The notes: a model not told the origin generated them from the sequence alone. A stretch of 64,000 nt of DNA from Pohlia nutans (GCA_022496805.1 CM040093.1:3412501-3476500), one strand, 5' to 3'. Counted from the first letter of the stretch, positions 31,481 through 43,773 are shown. Numbers and translations are program-made.

Positions 31481-34400
31481 TCAGAAGGAGGCCACGGACT
31501 CTTCAACCTCCTCAGTGAACTTGGGCCAGTTGAATCGAGCACGAGATCGCTCCAACATCGGCACACCAAATGGATTATTGTTGCTCTGGAACATCCAAAA
31601 GCACCAACACAAAATCAGTACAAAAGCTACTACCATTGCTTTCAGACCAAGAAAATTTTGAAAGTATTTGAATGGCATGTGCTGTTGAGCATGATAACCA
31701 ATGCAAAGCAACTTCGAAATTCAACAACTGAGTCCAGAAGTCCAAATCGTGTAGAAGCACAACATGTTGATGAAAGGACCAAGAATCCCGAATTGAACCT
31801 CACGTTTTTAAGCACTTGTAGAGGTGTTATGTAGACTTTCTGTTGAAATTTATTTGTTTTTTGTATGCAACTTCCTTCATTGATTCCAGTGATATAAAAT
31901 TTGGTCACATCTGAATTATTGATTTTTCACGACATTATCAATCGAACTTCTGAGTTTCAAACCATGTTTCCCTGGTCCTTTCGGGGTTAAGCAAAACAAA
32001 CGCCTGGGAGAGGATTGATTGTGGTTACCTTGAGGCACTGTCCAGCGCGCAAGTTGCAAACAGGGAAATCAGAGGGGCAGCAGTGGTAGTGATCCTCGCA
32101 GCAAGTGGCGGACTCCATAGGGCAGCAGCCCCACTGCAGGCAGTACTTGCCAATGTTGAAGGAGCAGCAGCACGTGCTAGCCGCCGGGCACGAGTGCGAG
32201 TTGTCACATTGCGACGGCGGCTTGATGGGGGACGGCGGCGAGGGAGGTCCGGGAGGAGGGTTGGGTCCCTTCTTGATGGGGAAGGAGGGCTCAATGTTGA
32301 TACCGCACTTTCCGTTGTCATCGTTGGTTCCCAAACGCTCCATACGGATGTATCCCTTCTCTCCCCAGCTCGGACCCCACGAGTTCTTCACAATCACGTA
32401 GTCCTTGCCATCGTCGTCCGTGCCGTATCCCACTGCCAGTACTCCATGGTCAAGCTGGGTGCCACAAGGACCAGTGAACACACCCTGTACACAATTGCAA
32501 GAAACACCACTCAGAAAAAAAGAACAAACTCAATCAAAATTTAAAACTGATTGTCACAACCTCAGCTAACCTGTGATCAATTACAAGAAGTTGGATCACA
32601 CCAGCAAGTGCATTTACTGTGGACACTGGAATTTATATCTAACAAATTCTCCAGTGTATCTGGGACAAAACTTCATCTTGTATTAAACCCTACGTGGCCA
32701 ATTCCATGTGTACTAAGGAGTTGAAATGAACAGTTTATAGAACTTCAAGGAAACAAAATGTACCTAGAGAAGAAATCATATAGATTGTTATTTCCTAATT
32801 GATCATTCTATTTTAAAGTTTAAAACGATGCTTCTAAGTCCAGCTTATGCCTAAAAAGCTAAAAGTTACGCAAACCTAGAATTAGTTTGGCCCATAGAAA
32901 TTGCACGTATACGCAAGCAATCAAGCTCAACAGCCAAAGGACAACACATTGAGTTTCAAAACACGCACCCCTTGATAGTGCTGAAAGTCGCGACCTCCAG
33001 CCTCGATGGCAACACTGACAGGGTTCTTGGTGAGAGCCTTGAGAAGAGAGCTCTCTGATTGTGATGGCACGTCTTGGTAGTCATCGATGACCACTACCTT
33101 CGAGTTTTCCTTCTGAAACAGAGAAAAGGTCACCGATCAATGCAAAACCAACATTATCAAGCGACAATTGCACAAAAATGATCAAAGGTTTCTATCCTCT
33201 GTAGCTTTTTATTACAATGGATGTAATTTTGTATAGAAGGAATGAGATGATAGTACAGAAAAATTATATGTACAAAGCTATAGTTGGAGCTTACCCTGCC
33301 CTCGTCACAGCGGCCATCGCTACCCTTGTAGGGATAGTCCTTCTCGGTGTCGATGCCGCCGTTCTTAATAATGAACTCAAAAGCGTAGTCCATGAGACCA
33401 CCATTGCAACCCTGGTTCTGTCCTCTGTCGCAGTCCACCAGCTCCTGCTCAGACAGAGATAACAACTCGCCGGTCACGATTTGATTCACTCCCTCCACTG
33501 AACCGATTGCTGAAAATGCCCAGCAGCTTCCTGCACAACATCCACAGTCACAGTTGTAAGTAGCCGCTTTCATATCTAGGAGCTCCGAAAAAACCGTCCA
33601 GGAAACTTCAAGGCAACATAATGTATCATTATAAAGAATGAAATCATATTCTACGTAACATTTCATCTCCAGAAAAGCAAAACAACATGCTCAAATCCAA
33701 AAATTAAGTTCACATCACACTCGAGCATACTTTTCTAAACACAAAAACCAACGTTTGGAAAGTTATTATAATCTGAAGTGCTTTGTTTAAACTCTGCCTG
33801 TCAGTAAGGAAACATTATATTCCAAAATAGTCCTCTATTTCAGATCCTCCACAATCAATACAGATAGCAGATAAATATTTCCCAACCAAACGCCGCACAC
33901 AATACTGACTGACGTGAAGGGATTGGGAACCGGCACAGCAGTCTATGCAATTCTAGAATATGCGATAGAGTACACTTCGATACATGAACAACGTCATGTA
34001 CTTTAGAAAAATATTCTGTGAAAAAGTCAAAAGACGGAGGGAATATTAGCTCCAAATGTAACTTACTATTTTTAGTTCGGCTCACCGACCAATGCGGATA
34101 GCTTGCAAAGGTTTAGCAATTCGCATTGATCGGTGGCTATGAAACCCTAGAGCTTTGACGCAGAGTATGAATTGACTGAAGAGGACGAGAATCATCGGAA
34201 ACTGCAAAATTCAAAAGTTCCTGCTAGGGTTTGAGTGAGGTACCGCAAGAGCCTTGGTCTTTAACTTCAGAGACAGCGCCCTTCTCACGCCAGTCGATGC
34301 TCGTGGCCGCTTCAACGTCGGCGTAGATGAAGTCGGCATCCTTTCTCACACGAGCAGCCGGCCTGGTCCCGAGGTACTGCGACCGAAACTCCTCGTGACT

Positions 34401-34679
34401 AAGGTCGCTGAACTTGTTCAGCCCCATCCAGTAACTCTTCTGCTGCGCGTTGTGGTGATGAATGTACTTCAAGTTATCCTTGAAGATCTGGAACCGGCGA
34501 TGCTTCTCGCTGAGGGAATGGTAGATCCGCGAGTGCTGCTGAATCCACTGGTGGAACACATCCAACATCGACTCCTCATCATCGGAAACAATCGCCCTGC
34601 CGCCCTGCGCTTGCTGGAAGGAGAGCGCCAAAAGCAACAGGGTCGCTAACCCCACCAAAGCTCTTCCTCCCCTCCCCAT
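31481..34679 (-). CDS. RD21: RD21-type papain-like cysteine protease with granulin domain
   Basis: Five exons on the minus strand: 34679-34244, 33530-33295, 33112-32969, 32484-32029 and 31585-31481, 458 codons, all in phase. The ATG at 34679 gives a hydrophobic signal peptide (about residues 1-26). The prodomain carries the ERFNIN-like '[20 protein letters not shown]' (58-77). The catalytic domain has Q142 and C148 in 'QGSCGSCWAFS', 'GCNGGLMD', H285 in '[12 protein letters not shown]' and N306 in 'VKNSWG'. A proline-rich linker (346-362) leads to a C-terminal granulin domain with many cysteines (365-424), then a short tail encoded by the last exon. Length and order match Arabidopsis RD21A (about 462 residues). 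Such enzymes are vacuolar or ER-body proteases in senescence, stress and defence, and the granulin part is usually removed on maturation. All catalytic residues are intact. Confidence 0.95.
31768..31990. mobile_element. TTAA-type MITE in the last RD21-like intron
   Basis: It carries 'aaaggaccaagaatcccga' at the left, without a clear TTAA, and ends 'ccctggtcctttcgggg' with TTAA at 31987-31990. Its end lies 38 bp from the splice donor of the granulin exon. Confidence 0.7.
34003..34128. repeat. Small hairpin and Stowaway-like terminus in RD21-like intron 1
   Basis: 'caccgaccaatgcg' and its inverse 'cgcattgatcggtg' form a short stem (about 34084-34133). Just upstream, 'aagtcaaaagacggaggga' resembles a Stowaway terminus, but no partner end is clear. 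Confidence 0.35.
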
Positions 34680-35200
34680 CGCCAAATCCTTCAACACTCG
34701 CTAATCCTCACACTAAGGTTGAAAAACCTTGCGCAAACCTTGCTCGGAACTCTGCAATGCTGTGTTGTGGCGATGCAGGGGGCGCAAATATGTACCAAAT
34801 TGGAAGCGGTGAAGCTCCCTGGATACGCAAGCTCGTGACGAAACACGCAGAGCCCAATTCAGTACTCCACGAGGCGATTCCGTCACGCTCAACGGAACGG
34901 AAGCTAACGGATGTTGCGTGGGGACGCAGGTGGAGAAAGAGATCTTTCTTCTCTTAGGTCGACCTTCGGAAATGAGCTGGGAGGGCGTCCATATAAAGGA
35001 ACCCCAGGGGCTGACCGTCCGAAACTTTTCGTGGCGTGCCCGTTCTGACCTGCAGACTTTTGTTAGTTCTGAAGGCTTTTCTAATTTTAATCCTTTTTTA
35101 CCGTGTTACCAAATTATTACTGTAGATACAAAAATAATGGGTGAAAAATATATTACTGATAAGTGTACTGTGGGTCAGTGAAAGTGGGGAATTTTAGCCT
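34680..35200 (-). promoter_or_regulatory. Upstream region of the RD21-like gene
   Basis: It is relatively GC-rich up to about 35060, then AT-rich. On the minus strand 'ctttatatggac' (about 34988-34999) is a TATA candidate, which would give a leader of about 290 nt. ORFs on the plus strand here have no recognisable product. Confidence 0.3.
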
Positions 35201-35712
35201 CTCTAGCAAAACGGCTTTCTTCATGTAAATGGATGACTTTCACTTTTCTTCATGTAAAAGGCTGACGTTTACTTTTCTGGAGTCTTCCTCATATGCAGCG
35301 GTGGAGCAAATGGGCTCCTAATTTGAACTCTTTGAAGTGAAAACTAGGCTTCACATGCAACGATCAATGCCTTAGCAAACATGGGTTGATTTTATAATAA
35401 CACCATTCACCTAGCTAGTGCGTTGCCAAAATGTTGCAACAACTATTGTTGAGAAACAGTGTGAAATTAGGATCGAGAGCATGAAGGCATTAGTCAGAGT
35501 TTTTGCTAGAAAGGAGAAGAAAGAGGCGAAAAGCGCAGAGTTGCGTCCTAGAGTTCCGAGCGACAATTGCCATAGGACAAAGTGGCATTTGACAATTATT
35601 CCCTAATTTTTTTTATAGTTTGTTTTGGACAAATTCGCCATAGTGTTTCGTTTGGGTGATAATTTGCTCACTTCATTTTCACTTTATCGTGGATTGTAAA
35701 ATCTTCAATATA
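35201..35712. other. Intergenic DNA, nothing recognised
   Basis: It contains a short imperfect tandem 'cacttttcttcatgtaaa' near 35210-35260 and otherwise no identifiable feature. Confidence 0.3.
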
Positions 35713-35860
35713 GATACTTGTAAAGTCAAACACATATGACTTGTCCCTCTTTCTTTTTTTTACAGAAATTAGATTGTATTACACCTCTTTCATACTGACC
35801 ATGGAGTCATATCACTCCATGTCAAGGGACAAGTCAAATGCGTTCAACTTTACAAGTATC
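35713..35860. mobile_element. Short MITE, 148 bp
   Basis: 'gatacttgtaaagtcaaaca' and 'acttgtccct' on the left pair with 'agggacaagt' and 'caactttacaagtatc' on the right. An inner stem 'atggagt' / 'actccat' lies near the loop. Confidence 0.65.
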
Positions 35861-37313
35861 TCTTATATATCTAATATACCTATATGTATTTTTATTTTTT
35901 TTAAGATTTTGAGGATATAAATTTTTTATTTAGATTTTGATGCAATGAAAAGTAATTTTATTATAATTAGTAGCACTAATAGTTATAACAATCATCGTTT
36001 AAAATGTATTTGGGTCCACTTCAAATGTCTAAGTTAACATTCTACATCCTTGAAGGACATACAAAGCTCCACATACTTACTTTTTTTGGAAGAATCTTGT
36101 TCATAAAGTCCCACTCTGTTGAACCAAACGAGGTTTTTAAAATACCAAAACAAACATATTCAAGGCATCTATACTTTTTTAGAATAGAACCTTAAAGGTT
36201 AAACTACGTTGGTTTGATCTCTTTTCTACAGTATTATTGTAGAGGCTTCAATCCTCAACAAGAGTAACAATGTAAATTCTCAATTATACAATGTACAAAC
36301 TTTAGCGCTAAAATAAAAGTTCAACTATATTTGTTCTAACGTTATTTTATCCCAAATCAATTCTTCGTTTGGAATTTAGTGAAAATACATTAGAAGATGC
36401 TATTTGGAGGGACTATTTGTTGTTGATGCGATGATGAAAGTTGTAGAATTTGAAAAATAAAATAAAAACAAATTTTAAGTTGCATCTTTTAACTAGGTGG
36501 TGGGTGGTTGATACAAATCATGTTAATCTTATTTATTGCACTTGGGAAAGTAGGTTTAGAAAGATTATTTTAATAATAAATCCTTAATTATTGTAATAAT
36601 TACCAAGTATTTAAATTATTAATCAATATGGAATTATTTATCTTTCACATATTAATTTTGGGTTAAAAAGAAACTATCCAATCATGTACCAAACCAACCA
36701 AGAGTCTATCACCGAAAATCTTGTAACACCAAAGATAGATCTCGCTACCTTTGCTTTTGAGGTTTAGATAGTCAAACTACCCCCAACAAACTCTTCGTTC
36801 ATGATGCCATCGTTATGATTATTATATCAAACCTACCTTCCCCGAATTTGTGTATTTTACAATACCCTATTGGAATTGAGATTCATGCACGATCTTGAGC
36901 CTTGCCCATCACTCCTGCATGGCAATTGACGACCACAACTATGTTCTAGATCCGAAAAAATAGCCCATTCCAACAAGAGATTTTTATTTTGGCATCATAT
37001 GGCATGTATTTTTAATTTTTTTTTTGAAACACATATGGCACATATTCAATCGACCACTTGCCGGCCCACTCCAGAACATACTCAATTTTCAACCATCAAA
37101 CGGCCCCACAGAAGCTGCTCTTTGTCGACCATTACGGACGACAAAGCCACTAGTAACTTACCATTACAGGCCCATCACACATAGCAGTTGAGTGAGGAGG
37201 AAAATGTGCACAAGTTGTCATCTCCTGCAGAATGATGCTTTCATTCAGGCTGGTTTTCATGCCAGATGGTGGGTTTGGTGAACAGAAAGGCAGGTTTTGT
37301 AGTTTCCACCTAA
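35861..37313. other. AT-rich intergenic DNA, nothing recognised
   Basis: Short ORFs (36004-36195, 36999-37184) have no recognisable features. 36150-36200 ends in a weak relic of a TTAA-type terminus ('ccttaaaggttaaa'). Confidence 0.3.
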
Positions 37314-37456
37314 GGGCCTCTTTACACTAGAGGCGAGAAGCCGTAAGGAGAGAAATTCCAGCCAATGAGAAATTGGTCTTCTCAGTTTCTAGGCCTCCCA
37401 TTGGCTGAAATTTCTCTCGTCACGGCTTCTCGCCTCTAGTGTAAAGAGGCCCTAAG
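37314..37456. mobile_element. Tourist-like MITE (PIF/Harbinger type), about 140 bp
   Basis: 'gggcctctttacactagagg' with 'cgagaagccg' is mirrored by 'cggcttctcgcctctagtgt' then 'aaagaggccc'. TAA lies directly on both flanks, the 3-bp target duplication expected of PIF/Harbinger elements. It is a near-perfect hairpin, so the insertion is likely recent. Confidence 0.85.
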
Positions 37457-37840
37457 GTAGAAGCATCAGAACATGTTTGGGACTAATTCCAGTCATCTAT
37501 GCAAGCACCTGTTGTGAGTTCTCAATCAAATTATCACAATCATTAGTTGTAGCAGTTTGGTGATTAATTATGAATGCCAAGTTAGCAAACTAATTGGACT
37601 TGAAATGAAAAACGAGTATTGGTTCCCCTACTAACATCAATAGTAGTTTATGCAGATCAAGTTTGAAATTTTAGAACAAATCATACATAGTGACAAAATT
37701 ATTTAAAAGTTGGGCTTGGTTAATTAAACCCAAAGTCTTATGTGCTGCACATGTTTATCATTGAAAACCATTGCTCTAAATAGGTCAAAATTCTTAAACC
37801 GAAAAGTATCGGTGCCTCCACTTTATTTATTGGCTTTAAC
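37441..37840. repeat. Dispersed repeat, inverse copy of 27668-28018
   Basis: Block order is the inverse of the copy at 27668-28018, starting with 'ttctgatgcttctacctta' read on the minus strand. The Tourist-like MITE is inserted at its edge. Confidence 0.65.
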
Positions 37841-37853
37841 TATACATAACTTA

Positions 37854-38137
37854 ATAGAGCAGTTCAAAACGTCCTCTTTTTGGAATTGGATCAAATAAAC
37901 ATCTTTTAATGAGATTCAGTTTTCACCTTTTACAACAGGTCGTACCATTGACAGATGGTGGTTCTCCTTTCAAGAGCCATACTTGGAACTTCAGTTCTCC
38001 CATTTCTGTAGGTCCCCATGGTAATTTGCTTGTTGGAAATTAACATTGCCCATGCTCATGAAAACAATGACCTTGGATGCAGGTAACCTGCAAATTTTAG
38101 AAAAGGGGGACTTCATGAATTGCTCTATTATGTTATG
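37854..38137. mobile_element. MITE with CATAACTTAATAGAGCA ends
   Basis: 'cataacttaatagagca' on the left pairs with 'tgctctattatgttatg' on the right. Same family as 22138-22351. Confidence 0.7.
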
Positions 38138-38586
38138 ATAGGGAAGAGGCATTGCGGGGATACCCATTTTCTTGGGCTAAATACCATTGTAGCAAATATA
38201 TTCCGTCCATGATTCCACTAAAATGCATTCTCGTCCTTCACTTATTCTATTCCGGTCAAAGCTCCTCGTAGAGTAGCAGCTTGTTTATTTTTTATTTTTG
38301 ATGCACATGGAGTCTCCACCTCTTTGAAGGTTCAATTGGAGGGCTATGTAGCAAAACGTGCTATTGCATTACATTCTATAACATCAGGGGTTTGCAATCC
38401 CTGTTGTTTGGTTTGATTTTTTTTATTAATACAGTAACTTTCCTTGCAACTAGAATGAGAGATGACACTTGCCATTATATGCGGGAATGTAGTAGGAGTC
38501 AAGCAAGTAAGACAAACCTAAAATGTGAAAACAAAGAGCATCAAAGATCATCTTGGAAACTTTAGTAGGGGTGGAAAGTCAAGGAC

Positions 38587-39408
38587 TTAACCCTTTAGTA
38601 CCCAGGAGACCACATTGTGGTTATTGATGTGTCGAAAACACAAATAACAGAAAATCCACGAACAATTGGATTTGAATTGTGATGTTAAGAATTGGAGACT
38701 TATAATATACATCTTCCAAAAGAAGAAAAATTTCAATTTGGCGTTGTGCAACTATCAAAATACTTATGAACAAAACGTGAAAATACTGCAAATACTTGAA
38801 AATATAGTAAATACTTACAAATACAACACATGTACTATGCGGTATTTCTTGTGTTTGGAAGTTTGTTATAATCTTGTTTTAATTTTTTGGATTGTGTTCT
38901 TTTGTTCATGTTCCATTAGTGTATGTATTCTCATCTTGATCAATGTACCAACTACTTTCATATTTTAACGTATAACTTTTTGTCCTAAACCGTATATGGA
39001 TAAGTCACTGTCACTTATAAAATTCACAATAATTATGTGTGAGTCCATTCTTAACACGAAAGATTGCAATGGAGAGGTGTTGATATGGGTCATTGCTGAA
39101 CCTCCTCACTTTCATTTTTGAAAATTTAACCCAAACTCTATTTAACTTTGAAGTCACACACCCTCCAAAATCTCTTTTTTGAGTGTACATTATATGGTTC
39201 AAAGAACTACTATAATCTTCCAATCCAACAGTCTAATCTTACCAAGATTTAACCGGCACTTGTTTGATTAAGCTATGCGTACATTTATACAGTTAAATAT
39301 TATTAATAGTATCCATAATTTGAACATGGAGAGTTTTAAGAAGAAAATCACCAAAAAAAACCCTGGTTTCTCTAGAACCATCATGGGCACTAAGTTTAAA
39401 GGTTGAAG
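38587..39408. mobile_element. TTAA-type MITE, long subfamily
   Basis: Starts TTAA-CCCTTTAGTACCCAGGAG and matches 352-1144 in inverse orientation over most of its length. The right end 'catgggcactaagtttaaag' is eroded. Confidence 0.65.
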
Positions 39409-39501
39409 TTGAGAATCACTTTTGTCATTTTTATCCATTAATTTAATCTGTCTACGGTAGTCGAGGGTTGATTCCCCAAATTTTCCAAGCACATAAGCTA
39501 C

Positions 39502-39900
39502 TATAACATTCAGTAGCTTTCACGTGCACTGCCTTTACATCCATCCAACAATATAGAAGTTCATTCAGAAAGGGATGGACAGAGCCAGTCACCGGAGGTC
39601 GCTGAAGTAGCCAACTTTTCAATTTAATTTTTAATTTTGACAACTTTAAGAAAAAAGCTGTGAGCGAGCATTGGCCGGCGTTCTGCTTCAGTGCTGGCAT
39701 TATGTCACTACAGTATCTTCTTCTTTTTTATTGTGTGTTTAGAGCTTTGAGATCTTGTTGACCTTCCCCTCCCGGTTGCCATTGCTTCCCCCTTCCTGTA
39801 AACAAGCTAGCTACTGATTTTGCACAGATGATGATGTCAAATATTCTGCACATTCTCCTCAAGGGCAAGGCAGAGCCAGTGAAGGCTACTGAATGTTATG
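39502..39900. mobile_element. MITE with TAACATTCAGTAGC ends
   Basis: 'tataacattcagtagc' is mirrored by 'gctactgaatgttat'. It shares 'attctgcacattctc' and 'agccagtgaaggctactga' with a fragment at 52190-52250. Fragments such as 'gcgagcattggccggcg' also recur near 51915. Confidence 0.65.
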
Positions 39901-39940
39901 GGGCGGTTTGAGGGCAATCCGCCTTACAATAATTTATTTT

Positions 39941-40924
39941 GTACAGTGGGGTCCAACATGGAATGGCGTTTTTGGTTTCGCAGTGAGAAAAATTTCAGTA
40001 CTGCCAACTTTGAAAGCCTCCCGAGAGCTCAAATATTGGTATTTTACCACGAAAATTTTACCAGAGACTTATCTTTAAGTTAATTATATGTATGCCAAAT
40101 TTCAAGGCCAAAAGATTCACCAAAAAAACGTTATTCAAAATCTACCAACATTGGTAGTTATTCACTGCTGCCAACTTTGACAACCTCCCAAAGATTGAAT
40201 TAATTTTTTTTTGCCATGAAATTCTTGGAAAAAAAACTTTTTTATGTTAATAATATATGATAAAAATTTCAAGGCCAAAAGATTAATACAAAAAAGATAT
40301 TGACAATCTACCAACATGTGTAGTTGTGGGAAACAATGGGGGAAACTTTGCTACCAACTTTGACACCCTCCCTACGGTTGAGAAATTGTCTATTTACCAT
40401 GAAATTTTTGGTACAACATGCTCTTTATGACAAAATCATTCATGCCAAATTTCAAGGTCAAAAAATCTATACAAAGAAAATTATTTACAATCTACCAATG
40501 TGTGTAGTTTCCCCCATTGTTTCCCACAACTACACATGTTGGTAGATTGTTAATATCGTTTTTTGTATTAATCTTTTGGCCTTGAAATTTTTATCATATG
40601 TTATTAACATAAAGAAGTTTTTTTTCCTAGAATTTTATGGCAAAAAAAAAATTAATTCAATCTTTGGGAGGCTGTCAAAGTTGGCAGCAGTGAAAACATT
40701 TCCACAGCTACCAATGTTGGTAGATTCTGAATAACTTTTTTTGGGTGAATCTTTTGTCCTTGAAATTTGGCATACATATAATTAACTTAAAGATAAGTCT
40801 CTGGTAAAATTTTCGTGGTAAAATACCAATATTTGAGCTCTCGGGAGGCTTTCAAAGTTGGCAGTACTGAAATTTTTCTCACTGCGAAACCAAAAACGCC
40901 ATTCCATGTTGGACCCCACTGTAC
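39941..40924. mobile_element. Foldback element with TA-CAGTGGGG ends, 984 bp
   Basis: The outer ends are TA-CAGTGGGGTCCAACATGG and the exact inverse, CCATGTTGGACCCCACTG-TA. CAGT termini beside TA point to a Tc1/mariner-type element. Each arm (about 410 bp) is built of roughly 165-bp subrepeats starting near 'tgccaactttga' and running through 'aatttcaaggccaaaagatt' to 'ctaccaacat'. The arms are nearly identical, so the matching ORFs at 39898-40083 and 40782-40979 are mirror images and not two genes. The loop is about 40350-40506. Confidence 0.85.
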
Positions 40925-41255
40925 ATTGCATGTCACGAAGGACCAAATGCGCTGATTGTGGAGTTTGACACTTGCTCAAGTGGACAAATGCTGGTCCTGC
41001 TGGAAACTATGAGACAGCCACAGATGTGTGGTATGGCTTTCCTTGGTTACAAGCAATGCCATTGGAGCCATAACTTATGTCAAGTGGTCGGTTGCAGACC
41101 ACGATGATGCGGATTACACACAACTTCCAAGCTCCGCAATCAAATTGGATTCGAGTTCCTATTGGTTTAAAAGTGTTACCCTGTCATGTTATTCATGTCC
41201 CTGGACGAGAGAAAATTACGTCAAAGTGGTCAAAGTGAATTTGGACATGTTTTAA
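40925..41255 (+). other. Unassigned ORF-bearing stretch
   Basis: The stretch 41028-41255 is open for 75 codons and reads like ordinary protein ('AITYVKWSVADHDDADYTQL', 'YWFKSVTLSCYSCPW'). The 100 bp upstream is also open in two frames. I recognise no family, and splice partners are not evident. A remnant of a transposon protein or an exon of an undetected gene are both possible. Confidence 0.25.
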
Positions 41256-42760
41256 TGACTTTACATTTTTGAAATAGATTTTGAGATTTTATGGTAGCTT
41301 CTATAGTCCATGCTCTACATGGTGAGCTTGTTTTTATGAAATTTCTGAAAAAGTTAGAAGGTTTAAAGTTATTTTATGTTTCTAAAAGGGTTTCAAATTT
41401 AGGCCACATTAGGCCAAAGTGAGATTGTAGTGATATCGGACATGTTTTAATGACTTTATATTTTGGAAACAGATTTTGAGATTTTATGATAGCTTCTATA
41501 GTCCATGCTCTACATGGAGAGCTTGTTTTATTAAATTTTAATAAATATTGAAAAAGTTAAGAAGTTTTACAGTTATTTTGTGTTTTGTGGGCAACCAAAA
41601 GAGTTTCAAATTTAACTTTTTAAAATTGTACAACATGTCTGTATATAATAATAAATGATATGATTTATATCATAATTATTAGCAAATGATTTTTTAATTA
41701 TTTTAATTATTATTATTTTGGTGGGCAGTCATAGTATCTCTTTGAAAATATAACATGTGAAGTCCATTTTCAAATTCGATTTTCACATTTTTCATTAAAA
41801 ATTAAAAAAGTGCATAGGGTGTAGATAGCTCGCTACAACGTTTTTACCATTGGGATTGGCATGTTTCAATTCCATGTTAGTTTTATTAGCATTCTAATTT
41901 ATTTATTTTCATTTTAATCTTGTACCTCCTTCCAAGTAATGATTTTGAAACAAATGAGAATCAACTTTTTATTTATCTTGAATTTTATATTGTAGATTCT
42001 AAATTTAACTTTTTAACATAATATGAAGTGACACTTGTAAAGAACAAACAATTTTTTATTTTTTTCAAAAGCTTAAAATTTTTAATTTTACTTTTGGTGA
42101 AAATTTGTAAAAAGCTTATTTTTTAAATCCAAACAATATGATCTTGTAATTGGAGAGGCTTTTCAATTCAAACTTTGAAATTTTAAGAAGACATGCTTCA
42201 ACAAATCCATTAAAAATTATATGATTAATTTGTTTTTATAAATAATATGAAATTTTTAACATTGTTTTACGAAGGAGTTTGAGAGAACAATTTTCCACCA
42301 AATGTATGCAACAAACTTTAAAGTTTTAAAATTGTATATTAAAATTTGTTCATTTAAGATCCTTGTAACATTTTTAAGTAGTAGGATACTGCACCACCTA
42401 CTGCTTGGTTGGCTTTTTGTTCATACAATAACTTTCCTTTGATGACATGGAGTGTAAATCGACGCTTGCCATTATATGAGGGAATTTAGTAGGAGTCAAG
42501 CAAGTAAGACAAACTCAAGATGTGAAAACAAAGAGCATCCAAGAGCATCGGAGAAAATCTTGAAAACTTTAATAGGGGTACAAAGTCTAGGGCTTAAAAA
42601 TGTTATGTGACATTACCCACATAACAATGAGAGTGATGGACACCAAAAAAAATACCTTTTCTTTTTCTTCTTTTTATTAAATTTATGTCATTACAACTGG
42701 TATGTCATTGTTATTCATGGTGGAGTTTCATCTCAAATTTGCATTCCTTTACCCCAACTA
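41256..42760. other. Very AT-rich DNA with a degenerate tandem repeat
   Basis: Two diverged copies of about 180 bp occur at 41235-41400 and 41440-41610, sharing 'ggacatgttttaatgacttt' and 'tctatagtccatgctctaca'. The remainder shows no identifiable feature. Confidence 0.5.
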
Positions 42761-42764
42761 TTGT

Positions 42765-42920
42765 AGCGTAAAGCACTGGTTGCTTTGAAGCCCGTTGTAA
42801 AGATTGCATATAACGCGTTATTGGACTTACTCAAGTTTAGCTGTACAATGCAGCGTTAACGTGTTAACGCTATTGTGCACACTTTCAATTGGGAGGCAAC
42901 CAAAGCTTTACGCTAGGTTA
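42765..42920. mobile_element. Short MITE, about 155 bp
   Basis: 'gtagcgtaaagcactggttg' with 'ctttg' on the left pairs with 'caaccaaagctttacgctag' on the right. An inner stem is formed by 'gcgttaac' / 'gttaacgc' type blocks. Confidence 0.55.
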
Positions 42921-43099
42921 CTCATTACGACTTGGGTGCTCTGCTCTGTTACCCGCTCTCAGGCTATCGCGCTTGAACTGGTAACAAACCATCGCGTCCT
43001 CGTAGGTGAGCCATTAGAAGAAATTTCAGGCCTCTCTAGGGCTATGAGTTTAACCAAACTGTCATGCCAAAAAATATTTTATATATATATATAATTAAT

Positions 43100-43671
43100 C
43101 CAATCTGACGTGGCCGAAACTCAGCCATGTCATTTTTATTTTTTTTATTTTACTTGCATGGCAGTTTCAACAGCCTCAAAATGCTTGTAATGGCGTAACC
43201 CCTTACGTTTCACGTTGTGGGATGCCCATGAACATGGAGTGTCAGTTAAAACGTTAAAGTTTTAAAAGTTAAAGTTTTTCTTTTAAAAAAAGTTTACTTT
43301 CAGGAAGAAGCAACGGCACTGACAACGGGAACCCTCAATTTACACCAACGAGGAGGTGCCACGTCAAGCTCTCCACGCAATCCGGCCACCGCATCTTCAG
43401 TTCTTCACGTTCCACGAGGTTCCTTTCAGTCGGTACCACGCTCCCAAGTCATTGTTCTCTTGTTCCCATGCTGAAGTTCCCATCTCCTGGTGGGCAGCTG
43501 GGGATAAGATTTGCTAAGTGGGGGGCTCAGCTTGTAAGGAGCTTCGGAAGTTTCCCCTAAGCTAGTCCCGTAGTCAAAGGATTTTATTTTAATTTTAAGA
43601 TTAACCCATAAGTCACCTGTACATGACACTAAATGAACATATTTTGAATCACAAAATGATTCAACCTCTTG
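43100..43671. other. Intergenic DNA, nothing recognised
   Basis: A GC-richer patch at 43300-43560 has no open frame with recognisable content. Confidence 0.3.
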
Positions 43672-43738
43672 TTAACCCTTAAACGTCAAGAGGCCCTGGG
43701 CGGGGCAGCCCGGAAGGCATTTAAATTTTCGGAGGGAG

Positions 43739-43773
<35 letters not shown>

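Noticed and set aside
32083..32544. 153-codon plus-strand ORF opposite the granulin exon
   Set aside because: Antisense shadow of the RD21-type coding exon, whose conserved motifs fix the real strand.
39898..40979. Two matching small proteins on opposite strands
   Set aside because: They are mirror images produced by the palindromic arms of one foldback element and not two genes.
42804..43094. 96-codon ORF
   Set aside because: It starts inside a short MITE and has no recognisable protein features.
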